Positions 1 through 12,442 are shown, numbered from the stretch's first letter. The stretch is DNA of 64,000 nucleotides from Glutinoglossum americanum (GCA_020080175.1 JAGHQL010000003.1:124001-188000), one strand, 5' to 3'. Made by a program: numbers and translations. The notes: generated from the letters alone by a model not told the origin.

Positions 1-124
1 ACCGCCAGGGATTGTGAGGCCACGCTCCGATCCACGGAAGGAGAGAAAGCACACGATCTTGACTTCGACCTCAACCACTCAAAGCTCAGCCGGGGCAACA
101 GCAACAGCAACAGCAGCTCGAATG

Positions 125-193
125 CTGGAGGAAGAGGGAAGGCGGAGGTGGTGGAGGAGAAGGAGGAGGAGGAGGAGGAGGAGGGGGAGGAGG
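125..193. repeat. GGA-rich purine tract
   Basis: A nearly pure purine run on the plus strand made of GGA/GGT triplets. It would read as poly-Arg or poly-Pro in the various frames, which explains the compositional ORFs lying over it. I see no real gene in positions 1-650; the tract may be part of the promoter or leader of the next gene. Confidence 0.8.
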
Positions 194-650
194 CGAGCGG
201 CCGGGCAAAGTCCTTTGTAATATATAGGGGATGTGGGGCGTATGTACGTGTATGATTACGGGGATGCGTGATTGTTTCGACGCATGTGGTCGGTGAAGGG
301 GGTTTTGTGGTGCCGGGACAGTTTCATTGCGGCTCAAACGTTCCAGAATGGCATCGACCCTCGACCCTCGACCCTCTAACCGCCGTCACATCTTGCTGCT
401 CTTCGCTCGCTTCGCGCTCCACGTCCTGTTGATGCGGGTGCCGCTTCTCTTGTTTCTGGTTGGTGCGTCGTGTGCACGGACCAACCAATTGCTTGCTCTT
501 ATCGGCAATCGCTTCGAGTCTCTTGGCGCGCACTCTCTGCATTGGGGAAAATTAAAATTCGCTGCCCATGTCGCACAACTCTCCACACCCTCTCAGAATT
601 CCCCCGCTCGGCGCTCTTCACAACCCCCAGCTCCGCCGTCATCCATACCA

Positions 651-1509
651 ATGGCCATGACGGTGGCGTTTAGGAAGCGCGCACTGTCCGATAGCGATAC
701 TGGTGCCTCTGCCACTTATGTCAAGCGTAAGAAATTGGTGGAGTTGATACCAATTCTGGTGAATCGAGAGAGTGTCGACGAGACGGAAGACGACGAGTCT
801 TCGTCGTGTTCGGAGTCCAGTTCGTCTGACGGTTCGGATGGCTCGGGTGACCTGAGCTCGAGTGAAGGAGGAGTTAGTGAGGAAGACGAGCCAGCATCGC
901 CGTCTTCGTCCTCTTCTTCGTCCTCGTCCTCTTCATCCTCGTCGTCGTCATCCTCCTCGGAAGATGACGTCGAGATAACACCCCTTCCACGAACTCGCAA
1001 ACCCAATATCTCTCTCTCAGCTGTGGCTCCAGAGAGCGGCAGTCTCCTCTCTCGCCTCAATTCTTTGCTGCCAGCTTTGGAGGCCGCCAATGCCCAGCTA
1101 GAGCGAGATCGCCTGGCGGGAACCCTGAAAGATAAGCAGATTGAAAACGTGGACGAGAATGCGGAAGGTGGATATATTGAGATGGTGTGTTGCTGGCTCC
1201 GCTTCTGTACACTCAAACGGTCTTTGGTTAGACAATTGGCTGATATACCCTTCATGTTCCCAGGATCTCGGCCTTGGTGTTCTAGAGGAGCGGAACAATG
1301 ACGACACGACCACCTGTAGTGATACTAGCGATGACACCAGCAGTAGCGACAGCGACGGAGTCGAGATCCAGAACTCCAAATCTCAAAAGCAATTCGGCAA
1401 AAAATCGGGTGGAGAGAGAAACGTCCTTGGGCGGCTGATGGGTCAGAAGAAGCGCAACCTTAGACGGTCAAAAGCGAAGCCAATGATTGTTGAAATTGGT
1501 GGTAGTTAG
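651..1509 (+). CDS. NOPCHAP1/DUF4598-like Ser-rich protein
   Basis: Predicted 259-residue protein from two exons, 651-1184 and 1264-1509. The first in-frame ATG lies at 651, and the upstream open frame has no ATG start. Joining the exons creates the motif MDLGLGVLEE at about residue 178, which I associate with the fungal DUF4598 family related to human NOPCHAP1, a chaperone linking box C/D snoRNP proteins to R2TP. The N-terminal half is acidic and Ser-rich, with a run of about 20 serines at residues 83-104. The C-terminus is basic (KKRNLRRSKAKP), which suits a nucleolar or nuclear protein. The gene is convergent with GDA1. The family assignment rests on this one motif and the overall architecture, so function is inferred. 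Confidence 0.7.
898..962 (+). repeat. TCN serine-codon microsatellite
   Basis: Run of TCC/TCG/TCT codons inside the preceding gene that encodes a block of about 20 serines. Codons are mixed, so the serine run may be kept by selection and not only by repeat slippage. Confidence 0.8.
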
Positions 1510-2084
1510 ATCAATTTGTTTACCGTTGCCAGGCGTTAAAACCATGGGAGTAATTATTTTGTTATTAACAGTCCTTTTGAGATAGCTTGGGTGGCTTCTT
1601 TCTTATTTTTGAATCTGATTTGAGCGAGCTGCAGAGGATTCGTGCCAGAGCCCCAACTTCTATTGTTGTTTAGCGTGATCCAGTTTTCATGTCGCCATAG
1701 CGCGGAATGATGTTACGGTCGTGTATGATAGCGTGATATTTCCTCATGGTCACCTTGGGATCCAGTCCCAACGGACCCATGATAATGGTAAAAATTGGTC
1801 TATAGTCGTCATGAAAATGCCACCCTTGTATAACGTTACCACCAGAGACAGAGGGTCATTGTACATCCTCCAATGGCCAATCTCAAGCAGCATTAGTCAA
1901 ACGATTACCATTACAAACTCCCTTCTATGCATATTAACATGCGAGTGTATAATTTACAATTGAAGACAGCCGCACGCCCTCCTTCCGCTCACTATTAGTA
2001 CAAACGGGAGAAATTACCCAAGGCGAAATAGCAGCGATCCTGGGCTGCTCCGGGGCCGGAACGACATTCGAAAAGGCAATGGGA
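1510..2084. other. Convergent intergenic region
   Basis: Lies between the 3' ends of the NOPCHAP1-like gene and GDA1. Only short, biased ORFs occur. I see no RNA gene or repeat; it should hold both 3' UTRs. Confidence 0.6.
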
Positions 2085-3962
2085 TCAGTGCGTAACCTCT
2101 TTTATTCGGCATTTCCAGCCTGATTCCTGGTTGAGGAGCGGTAGGCTACACGAGTCAGACCAATCAACGGGTCCGCGGATATGGGATTCAAAGCTCACCT
2201 AGCGCCCAAACACCAACCTAGCTCGTTTCCCTTGATTTTCTTTGCGATCTTTACCTCTCTATCAATCGGCATCTCGTAGCCGGTATGCAGAAGTGCCATC
2301 ATGAAATTTAAATCTAGGCACCACTCAGGCCTCCCCTTCAGCTCCTCCAATGCCCCTTCTACACTTGAAAAAGTATCCCATGATCTCTCACCGTCGCAGA
2401 CCTTCTCAGTCAGGTCCTTGAGCTCCTTGATTGTGAAGGACTCGGGCATCCCAAGAGGCTGCGTGCGGTCGTAGAAATAAGAGAATATGAAGACATCTTC
2501 TCGCGAAAAAGTCTTATCGAGAGATGGCTGGTGCACACCATTGAAAGAACACGGGTGGAGCTCACAATGCTTTTCCTTCCGGAGGATCTTCTCTGCAATG
2601 GAGCGGCAGAGTGCAGCACTGGTGAGGGAGCCTTCCGCCGGGCCAACCATTTTGACATTGACTGCCTCCCCAAGGGGGTGGTCCGCGTCGAGTTTGACCT
2701 CGACTGTTCTCGACTGGCCTGGCGCTAAACAGGGATTTGGAACGCTCTTAGATAACCAACTTGTGTCGGATGAGTTTTTTGTATCGTAGTGGGATTGAAC
2801 CACTGCCTTGTGTACAGCCTTTCTAGCCGCCATCAACCCATATCCAAGATGCGAATGTTGGTATAGTGTGAATTTTCGGCCTCCAAAATCCAATTCATAT
2901 TTATGATCACCCTCAGCTAGTTTTTCCGGCATTCCGCCAGAGGAACTCTTGAAGGTTGGCTCAAAGACTATTTGTGTGGATCCGCCACCCAGGTCAAACA
3001 CGGCCGCCGTAGGAGTTTTGTCCGGGCCACCGATTTTCCCGAGCAAATAATTTGTTGTGACCCAGGCATACACGCCTTCATCCTTTCCATCCATGATTTC
3101 CACCCCACCTTTCTCCGCCGATACTAGCGAGAAGGGATATTTCGTCTCCAAGCGATGCCTCACTGCTGCTAGAATTAACCCACTCTTCTCGGGCCCCAGT
3201 AGTCTCAGCCCAGCCGTCGCTTTGACAACGATGGGAGTGCAGGATTTCAGGTTTTCCGGTACCGAATTCATCGCGACCTCCAAGAGCGGATCCAAGCTCT
3301 CTGCTGCTTCTTCAGGATTATCGCCATACGAGCTTAAGCCAGAGCCTTCCGGCCTCTTCGCTGTCATCTTGAACTCTTCGTTCTCCAGCTCAGGAGTATC
3401 ACCGCAGTTGTTGAAGCGATAGATGTGAATACGAGAGCCGGTGCTTCCGGCATCGATCACAATCGCATATTGAATGATAGGCTTTGTTGAGTGGGCTGAT
3501 TTTTGGCATTTTGTACCGCCGCTCGACGGGTCCAATGGGATCAGACCTCCCGTACCCTCCTGGTGGTTTCCATGGTCTGCAATTGTATCACGGGGTCAGC
3601 GTGTTCATAAAGTTATGCCCCATGCTGACGAACGCTAAAGGTAGATGCATACCTCCAACAATATTTCCAAAATTCTTACCTGGTGAAAGGTATAAAAAAA
3701 CCAGTAGAATAAACGCGATCAACCCCCCCGCCTTTATAAATCTCGATCTCTGGCTTTGCGTCATCCACGCGTTCTTGAGGCCCGGGACGAAATTCGCCGA
3801 ATCGTTCACCGGATTTCGACTAGAATGCCTGTTGGGCTTCTCGTACGGATCATCAACTGCGCTTCTTGTGGGTAGCGAGACAGACTGCTGCCGTTCGGGG
3901 GTAGAGCTGAAACTAAAGTAGGACCAAATACTCGGACGCCTTCGCACGTTGGCTCTGGACAT
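2085..3962 (-). CDS. GDA1: Golgi guanosine diphosphatase (GDA1/CD39 family)
   Basis: Hydrolyses GDP to GMP in the Golgi lumen, so that GMP can exchange for GDP-mannose during glycosylation. Predicted 582 residues from three exons (3962-3653, 3576-2199, 2145-2085). A short cytosolic tail is followed by one membrane anchor at residues 77-93, giving a type II protein. Apyrase-conserved regions are intact: VIDAGSTGSR (about 143), VKATAGLRLL, DEGVYAWVTTNYLLG and FDLGGGSTQIVFEP. The long ORF appears to stop after WCLGA, but a 53-bp intron (2146-2198) restores the family ending GWCLGASLPLL and adds 20 codons. The ATG at 3962 is the first in frame. The symbol follows yeast; a relaxed NDPase specificity (YND1-like) is less likely given the architecture. 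Confidence 0.93.
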
Positions 3963-4506
3963 AAGACTTTTGACCGTGAGCAAAAGCGTCCGTTTAGAAC
4001 TGGGCGCTGTACGCTCAACCGCTAAAGTGGGAAGGGAAATGGAAAATGAATGGAGCTGAAAGGACGGTGCTACGGAGTCAGAGAAGAAAAGTTGTGAAAA
4101 AGGAGGCTACTTTCGCAGAGGAGTTTGGAGGAGTTTGATGGGTTGCCAGTCTCCTTGCAGCTGCCGAATCCCGGAAACGTCAGTCTATTTTCGGAATAAC
4201 CACGTCGCTAATACCTAATCACAGGGGTACAGAGTACTCTGTCCAAAGTCACCGATTACATATACGCTGGCGCACACATTGTAATCCTACTCTCAGACCT
4301 ATATACTATTGGTACAGTCTTCACGTTCACAATCGAGAGCTGATTTTCCTTCAGAATTGTTAAAATTACTACGAACGGTGCAATCCGCCGCACAAACATA
4401 CTCCTAAACCCCCGACCCTTACTGAAGCATGATACCCTTAAGACTACTTGCTTCAATGAGTAATAAAACGACCGTTGCACTCCCACCAGCACCTTTTTGT
4501 TTTCCT
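3963..4506. other. Intergenic: GDA1 promoter and kinesin 3' end
   Basis: Non-coding stretch between two minus-strand genes. The ORF at 4256-4510 is low complexity and has no recognisable family. No RNA gene or repeat seen. Confidence 0.5.
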
Positions 4507-6355
4507 TCAATTTACTTGGATCTCCGTCAATGGACGACCAAACCTCTGGTAGTCGTCTGTGACCTTTCTCCTGAAAAGGCCAATATCCTTCAGCAACTCT
4601 TCCATTCTATTCTGCATCTCAACCGCTTCGGCGTTGCCCACATCCATAGAGTCATCCCCATCCGCCACAGAGTCATCGTCGAATGACAGAGCCGGCTCGC
4701 AGTTCTCTTCCGTCTCTTCGGCCAAATCTCTACTTGACGTCACTGTTGGAATTGGGTTTTTCAGCGATTCCACTGCGAGCTTTAGGTGCAATCTCAACGC
4801 CTCGTTTTGCGTCTGCAAAGCCTTGATCTTGCATTCCGACACCTGGCGTGTTTCTTCCATTAACCTCTGCATCTTCTCTACTTGCTTTTGGTACTCCTCA
4901 AGTTGTTGACTCTGAATGTCGTTTTCCCGCTTTGTAACTGCTTGCTGAGAAACGCTGAGTTGCAAAGTTCGGATCGTTTCTTGCATTTCTGCAATCTGTG
5001 CATCGCGCTCAGCAGCGGAGACATGGTCCTGATTGACTATAGCACGAGTACGGATGCGTTTCGCTTGGTCAGCATACCGGAGCGTGGATAGCGTTTCATC
5101 GTAGTCAGAGGGTGCTATGCAAGCGATCATAGCAGTCTTGCTATTTCCTCCAAGACTATCTTTCAGCAGCCATGTTAGGATAGAGTCCCGGTACGGCACG
5201 ATATCCTTCTTCCTCCCGCCGCGTCCATGGCGAGGATCGGCCAGGGCGGCAATTACCCTACCAAGCGTGGTCAGAGACTTGTTGATGTTTGAGCCTTCTC
5301 GCAGCCTCTGTCCAGTTGCTTCGGTTGACTTCGCCCGCTCTGACCCAGCGAGATCAACCAGCCGGATCCGCGCCATCCTTTCGGTTGTCTCATCAGTGTC
5401 CATATCGTGGTGAATTTGTTTGAGCATAATCGTGAACACAGCGTGTGACCGGCTCGAGGTGTCGTTCATCTTAGTGGAGGCGATAGTACGACTCTACTTC
5501 AAATTAGAGATGGCCACCCGAGAAACTAGGGCAACCTTACAGTATCCCCTGCCCTCATATATCGCATTATCTCCGAGATGCTCTTCACTGGGACTTCCGT
5601 AAGATCTTTTATATAAGGTCCTTCCGTTGGAGATTCCCGAATCTTGAGATAATACGGTGGATCCTGTCGCGGGACTAGAAGGTCGCGAACATGCTCGTTG
5701 TAGACCTCAAAATAAGAGACGCGGACATTATAGCTAATGTTTGGAGAATCGTTAGATTCGATGCGCTGAAATAGATCTTCACAGGTGCGTGGTATAAGCC
5801 CGGGTTGGTCTGGAGTGCCCATCATAGTATAGCTCTTGCCTGAGCCCGTCTGCCCGTAAGCAAAGATACATGTGTGATACCCCTCAAAGTTATGATCCAA
5901 AAATTCTTCGCCTAAGCAATTGTAGACATCTTCCTGATGTGCATAATGCTCATCTGCTTTGTTAAAAGACCAGAATGAGTTATCAAACGTGAAAGACTTC
6001 TCTTCGAACACCTTTCGAGTATTGGCGCGAGTATTAGCAGGATCTGAGGAAGGTGGAACGAGCAGTTTAGTGGCCTGGTTCGTCGGGTCCATTTCGATCA
6101 AACATTCCGCCCCTCGTTCAACCTCTACTTAAAATCAGCAATCTCCATCTCTACACCAGATGTGTGCCAATACTGACCTCGGGGTAGGAATCCCCTGACC
6201 CGAACAACCACTCGAACATTACCACCTACATTGTCGCTTCTGCCTGTGGGCAAAACACTAGACTCACGGGAACGAAGGGAGGGAGTGGATGCTGACGACT
6301 TCAATTGACGAGCGTCGGAAGATATCCCCGGGAAGGATCTTGGGTCCAGGGCCAT
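4507..6355 (-). CDS. Short kinesin-3-type motor protein
   Basis: Microtubule motor of the Unc104/KIF1 class, predicted 582 residues from three exons (6355-6178, 6124-5541, 5493-4507). The motor domain fills about residues 30-400: P-loop [11 protein letters not shown] (about 150), switch [13 protein letters not shown] and switch [12 protein letters not shown]. The insert [20 protein letters not shown] is typical of kinesin-3. A coiled coil ([19 protein letters not shown] onward) follows. The protein then ends in an acidic tail and stops; there is no FHA, DUF3694 or PH domain, unlike Unc104, which usually exceeds 1500 residues. Filamentous fungi are known to carry a second, short kinesin-3 (the UncB type in Aspergillus), so this is probably that paralogue and not a truncated gene. 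No further exon is visible downstream. Confidence 0.88.
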
Positions 6356-7281
6356 ACTGAGAAAAAGGTTGCTGGTGGTGATGTTATCGAAGATTGTCAA
6401 GTACTTGAGCCGCTGGAAAATAAACATAGAGCCGATCCCAATTCCTAATTAGGCTAGATCAAAACAATGGCAACCGCGATCGCCAGCCCACCAATTGAAC
6501 GGCAGACACAGTGGATGTAACGAGGGACAATAAATTCGAGAACTACCCAACTACAAGAAAGAGTTGATTAGATAGCTATCTTTCCTAGGGCGGAAATAAT
6601 ATCGAATCTAGGATAGTTGTTGAATCGCTGCTTAACAAGCCACACGGTCGAGCGAGCTATCCTAGATGCTTTTGCGCACAAATCGTCTAAGTAAAACACT
6701 TGTAAAACGGCAATGACAGGCTATGTTACCTCGTTGCACCTATTATGGCTATGGCGTGTCAATTTAAGCCCAACGCACAGCAGCACCGTGGAATGTCAAA
6801 CACAACACAACAGGGAACTCCATGTTAGGGAGCTCTCGCAAAAATTGGACAAGAGGTGAGATTAAATATCTGCGCCCAAACGGGGCCAGGTTACCTGTCT
6901 GTTAGCCTTACTTGTAAATGCTAATTCGAACACAGATTCCTCGCCTTGCACAATCTCATACGAGTCTCCGCTACTTTTAATAGCCTCTCTCTATTGAACT
7001 TCTATAGGTGAAGGAGGAGCGGCTACTCTAAAGCTTTACAGTAACGGAAGTAGATATCAGGAAATCTATTAGCGTTAGAATGAGTTGAAGACCGGAGGAA
7101 AAAAAATAAAACTACAGATTCAGACTTCGTGCAAGCTCCTCCACAAACACCTCGCTATGCAGATAAGAACTCCCTAGCTCCCTGGCCTGGGATATCAAGA
7201 GCAGTCTACATATACTGAAGTTCTACAACAAACGTTCTAAGTGAAGGCTCTGCTCCGCTGCCCAACTCAATGCCCTTCACA
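6356..7281. other. Intergenic region, about 0.9 kb
   Basis: AT-rich DNA upstream of the kinesin and downstream of the PPPDE fusion gene. No ORF of interest, no tRNA-like boxes and no repeat were recognised. Confidence 0.5.
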
Positions 7282-9271
7282 TCAACCAAAACCCTTCCCC
7301 AATAACTCTTCTCCAATTTCTTTCACTAGTGCTTCCTTTCTGAAGAGTTTGCTCTTAGCTTTCACAGTCTCTGAAGCGTCCATCGCTCTCAACAAATCTG
7401 CGAGCTCTCCGTCCTGTGGGGCGGAGAAAGCAAGAAAGCCAAGGGTTAGCAGCAAACCCTTTAATGCCTCAACAGACTCGTTTTCATTGCTTATGGTTTC
7501 TAGTAGCGAGGCGACTAGTGCCACTTGGTCGTCTGTTGAAAGTAGTTCGCGTTGAGCAACGACACGTTGCTTGTGGATATAGGTAGCGATGTTAAAGGCT
7601 AAAGATGCCGCAGCTACGCGGATGCTGTTGTGTTTAACGTCGAGGAGTGAGGTTGTAATAAGCTCTATTATTGGTGTGGTTAATGTTGGGCAGGTGACAA
7701 TGTGCTTAGGGTATAGTGGGGAGGTAAAGAGATTGCAGGCTGCTTGAATAGTCACAAGCCTTAAAGAGTATGGACAGTCCTTTATCGACAAAACATGTTG
7801 TATCAAAGGAGCAACAGTTTTGTGGTCTTTCTCCTCTGCATAGTAGCCGCTAAACCGTGCGTCAACGAGCGCGACTCTGAATAGATCAACAACGGTGAAG
7901 ATCACGTCCTGGGAGAGAGTTTTAGTTGACTCTCGGAGGAACCGGCTAAAGGCTGTTAAATTAGGTAGCGTTGCCTCTGCTGCGCCTTGGCTACTTCGGG
8001 CTGAAACGAATTCTTTCACCGCTACAACGGAGGTATCATTGCTGGCGTCTCCCATCTTAGCAAGGAGTTTATCGAGGGGTGGGAGCTTCGAATACGTAAT
8101 AGGTTGTAGGTTGGATCCCAAGAGGACCGGCAGGCTAAGCCCTAAGTGAGGGTGAGGGGGCCAGGCCATCTGCAACAGCAGTCGGATGTTGCCTCTTAAT
8201 TGCCCTTCATTGGCTCCTTTCCACTCGTTTTCTTTTTCACCCTTCAAGAAAGTGACGAACGTTGGCGTTGCTCTGATGCCATATTTCGCGCCAACATCAT
8301 AAGCTGTGCCGATATCGACTTTAGCAAAGACAGACTTTGTCCCTGCTTCTGCGGCAAGTTCATCATATACTGGGTAGAGGAGCTTGCAAGGGGGACATGT
8401 AGATGACGTGAAAAACACCACAGCGCAAGATTTGGATGCAGAAGATAAGAGGGTATCGAGCTCGTGAAGACTGGATACGGTATGGACAATGCCCGTAGGA
8501 GGTACCCCAGTAGGTGAGCCAGCTCTAGCCGGATGGAGGTTTACCGCAGTAGGAGCTCTAGGCTGGGGTAGGCGAGAGGGAACTGGAGACAAGGATGCTT
8601 GGGTGATTGGTCTCATAGCATTCTCGAGGGTTGGTTTCAAAAGAACACCAAGAGGCGAGTTAAGAAATGTCTGTGGGAGAGACGTTATATGGTCTGGGAT
8701 ACCGCGTCCAACTAAGAATGTGGAGAGGTCATTTGTGAAGTTATTGCAGTTGTGTAAAAAGAGGTCGTAAGCCTAGACCCAGCAAAGTCAGTAGTGGTCA
8801 GACAACTTGACTTGAATGAAATTGGCCTACCTCAGCCGCATATATCTCCTTCAACGACTCCAAGTATTCCCATATGACATCCTTGGGTAGAGATGTTTCT
8901 CCAAGTGTCAACACCTCTATCGGTTGCCCTGCCACACGTGAGAAAATGCTCCCTCCAGCTAGACGACTTTGAGACGGTTACCGTGATGGCTGAACCCTGG
9001 GATACAGGTTTGGATGCCACGGCCATACAAGTACTCCAACCCATCAAAGACGACGCTGGTGTGATACACAGCGTCTATTTGTGTACCCAGTAAAGCAGCA
9101 GACATCTGACCCGGATGCCATTGTTAGTAGATTGTTTAGTCGTCGTAGGTCCGTTTTTTGACGCACTTGCCTGGCGAGCCCCTAGATAGATTATTAACTT
9201 AGTGAAAGCTATATAAAAATTCGATTCTTGCTTACCTTTGACAAGTCATAGACATAAAGTTGGACTTCCAT
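7282..9271 (-). CDS. PPPDE (DeSI-type) - thioredoxin - PUL fusion protein
   Basis: Predicted 587 residues from five exons (9271-9236, 9181-9167, 9105-8982, 8928-8831, 8772-7282). Residues 1-135 are a PPPDE/DeSI papain-like fold, with the candidate catalytic His in VYHTSVVFDG (about 32) and Cys in LHNCNNFTND (about 100); this family includes deSUMOylating and deubiquitinating isopeptidases. Residues about 190-300 are a thioredoxin domain whose redox motif is CPPC (217-220) instead of CGPC. The C-terminal half is an Armadillo-like PUL domain, the fold that binds Cdc48/p97 in Ufd3/PLAA. The combination suggests a Cdc48-linked deconjugase. Exon 2 is only 15 nt, encoding GLARQ, and is needed to rebuild the conserved SKGLARQMSAALLG. 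The domain order is read from sequence; the Cdc48 link is inferred. Confidence 0.87.
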
Positions 9272-9587
9272 ACTCGGGTTTTGTATGTGCGTTCTTAATT
9301 ATGTCACAATAGGGCACTTGGAGAGGAAGAATGATTGAGGTTGAAAGGGGTCTAGATATATCAATCAGAGGGTGAGTGGCGGTATGACGTTTAACTGAGG
9401 GCCTGACGACGCTCCTGGAGCCTTGGGCTCGGATATCGGTATGATTCACCCCACAACAGTTCCGCCGATGACCGACCATCTAACCTCAAAATTTTATTGG
9501 CGGAGCATGACATTGGAGCTCGGGGGTTTTGGCACGGAGTAGCTTTCTTCCTTCGATATGCATAATTCTCTTCCATGATTTCTACAT

Positions 9588-12442
9588 TTATCTGGAAGGT
9601 CGCAGCTGGGCTATCATCTTATCTATCTCATTCACAGCTGAGCCTGTAGCTTTAGACTTCAAGACCTCAAGACTATTGAAATCCCTAGCTCGGAATGCCT
9701 CCTCTCCCGCCTTAACAAGGAGTCCACACTTCACCCACATCTCGATGCGATCAGCGACCGGCAAATGTGTACATTTCGGAATGAAGATTGAGGCAACTTT
9801 CGTGTTGCCTGCAGATATGACCTCATTAAAAAAGGGCTTATGGTGGATAATATATTGTTAGTTATTTTCTAGGCGCAAGAGGGCCGCGAGGTCTACTCAG
9901 AAGCATATGGTAAAGGTGGGCAGGGACGGAAAGGCTCACCTCCCACCCAATGGGTGATTTCTTTTGCTTGGACAACTCTTCAATTTCCATCCAGTCTCTT
10001 TTCGCGACTAGGGCTCTCAGTCTCAACCACCAGACTGTCTTCTCCGAAACCTTGAAATCTGACTGTACTTTCTTCGCCTTAGGCCATTGACCCAGTCTTA
10101 TAAGCTTAAATATCGTTTCGTTTACCGATATTCCTGTGAATGATTCGTTGAGGTCCTTATCAAGAGCCTCCTGTATTCGAAGAAGTTTTATATTCTCTTC
10201 CAGCGATTTGATCTCCAGCGTGCTCTCTTTTGAGTCTTGAAGTAGCTTCGTGGCTAGCTTGAGCTTATCTATCTTGGATTGCGTGTCCTTTTGTCGTAAA
10301 CTTTCCCCCACTATAACATTCGCCCCATCGGTCCGCCGATCGTCTTGATAGTATAGATCTTTCAGTAACTCCCGATCCTGCTCCCTTGCTGAAGATTCGA
10401 CCAGGGCCATTGCAACTGGGCGGTCGTTTATGACGCGAAAGAAACTGGCCAAGGGTAGCTTTTTCTTGAGTTGAAGAAGGACGAAGAAAACAAGATCTGT
10501 GTCTCCACTCTCGATAGCTCTGTCCAAGGCGATTTCGTCTTCTTCCATGCTCAGAAGTAGGGGAACTTGTCTACCCGCCCGCGGCTCATAGTTAAGGAGT
10601 TGTGTTGCTAATCTTCCGCGCCCTTCGTCATGGGCAGCTCGAGCAATCTCCTCGAACGAGATGCCACGCTTTCCAGTTAGTTTCTGTACAATCAAACGGC
10701 ATATCGTCTCTTCGTCGTCGGTAGACACTCTGACTTTCTGGCACGCCCAATGTATATATATCCTATCTGTTGGTAGTCGAAGGTACTCGGAAATTCTCAA
10801 AGCTAACAGATATTCATGGCGGTTGACTAAGCGTTGGACTAGCTTTTCGGGCGTTAGACGGTTGAATTGATCGTACGAAATTGGTAGGCCTATTTCGTAA
10901 AATCTCACGGCATTTAGGACCCTTAAAGTCTCACACATTTCCACGAAGTCGTCACTGTTGTACAAGTCTAGCACAGACTTCCCAAACGAAGCTGCTTTGA
11001 GCAATTGTTTCTGCCAATGGATGCTGAATTCATGGCCGGCAGCTTTGACACATGTATCAACCGCTTCGATGAGATTTGGTCTGATTAATTGAATGTTGTC
11101 GTCTGCCTTTGGTGATTTCTTTTCTAGTTGATCCACAGCATCCAGTAGGACAGACGCCGGAGACGTGGAGCCAAGCTTAAATATTTCCTCAGTCACATCT
11201 AGGAGATCATTAGCTTAGAAAATCTATGTGCATTCTTGGTTCTTACCCGGAACCTTCTGTAGGAACTCGCACACATCATTTGTAATTAATCGGACTCCGT
11301 CGATGTCTGCTACCAAGTGCACGCGGCTATCATAGAAGTACCTGCAGAAACTCCGAGTTAGCAACCTCTGCTGGGAGGGGAGGAGGTCGGAGTGGTCCCA
11401 TACTTTGATGCTGCTCCATTTGGACCAACCATATGTATTTCGTCTTCCCAAGCCAATACAACCGAGTTGTTTCCACACCACCTTAAGTCTTTAGGAATAC
11501 TGCGTGATCGTGAATCGTACTCGCTAAGCTTCTTCTGAAAGTCACTGCTAATGACCCAAAGCTTTTTGTCTTCTGTATAGAGAGCGACGAATCTACCATT
11601 CGGAGATACGCTTATATGAGTAAATGGCCCGTTCTGGAGCAAACGATCCTCGGAGTCGGATGCATCTACAACGTGGATGGTCTGTCCCGTTGCAAGGAGC
11701 ACTTCTACAGAGCGAGAAAGTGTATATGCCGGAGGTATTAGCGTCCATGAGTGCACTGTCTCCATGGGAGGCTGCGCTAACAACTTCGGCCGGGGTTCGT
11801 CGTATCGAGAAATAGATATGAGATGGTTATTCGAAAGAAGGGCAACAAAACCCGTCGACCAAAATCGACAGGCTTTCACACCAAAGTCTTCAGCCCCCTA
11901 GGTATATTCGTGAGAATAACGCTTTGCTGTCCCTAGATAAAGACACGTACATGCCCGAGAGAGAATTGAGTGAATTCCCCTTGGAAATCATAGTAGCAGC
12001 GGACGGTTCCGTCCTCGGTGACAACGAGCAGTTTCTCATCTTCGGACCACCCGAGCCCTTTGATGGACCCCTTATCCCACTAGAAACAAAACACAGATCT
12101 GTCAGATGCGACGATGCTAAGCGCGAACAAGGACCCATACATTTATTCGACGTATGAGCTTCCCAGCATAACTATAGATATCGATACTGGATTTCGCCGC
12201 TTGCGTTCCTCTATATGCATGGAGCTTCTCCTCATCGCGATGGAGCGCTGGATACAAAGCCAGGGTTACCAAATAGTCAGAGTAGTTCCCAAAGCTACCG
12301 TACCTAATGCGCCACCATATGGAGCTCCTGCTACAATGTAATTATCGAGTTCAAGGTCTTGGTCGAAAACAGCCGTGTAAAGCTGTATTTTGCGGTAGAA
12401 GCGATCCCCAACCTTCTCCCAGTCCGCTGTAGGATTTGACAT
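9588..12442 (-). CDS. VPS16: Vacuolar sorting protein VPS16 (HOPS/CORVET core)
   Basis: Core subunit of the HOPS and CORVET tethering complexes that act in endosome and vacuole fusion; partners are Vps33, Vps18 and Vps11. Predicted 823 residues from seven exons: 12442-12304, 12247-12141, 12079-11951, 11897-11404, 11341-11247, 11198-9940 and 9836-9588. The N-terminal half is the beta-propeller (ALHRDEEKLHAYRG, WDKGSIKGLGWSEDE, HVVDASDSEDRLL). The C-terminal half is the alpha-solenoid (LGSTSPASVLLDAVDQLEKK to FIPKCTHLPVADRIEMWVK). The last exon is missed if one stops at 9862; it supplies 82 residues ending KMIAQLRPSR. The length matches the family. The gene diverges from the AAA gene over 213 bp. 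Confidence 0.95.

Noticed and set aside
86-337. Proline- and cysteine-run ORF near the left edge
   Set aside because: It is the complement of the GGA-rich tract, so it is a compositional artefact.
716-1255. Antisense acidic ORF of 179 codons
   Set aside because: It is the mirror of the serine-codon repeat in the NOPCHAP1-like gene.
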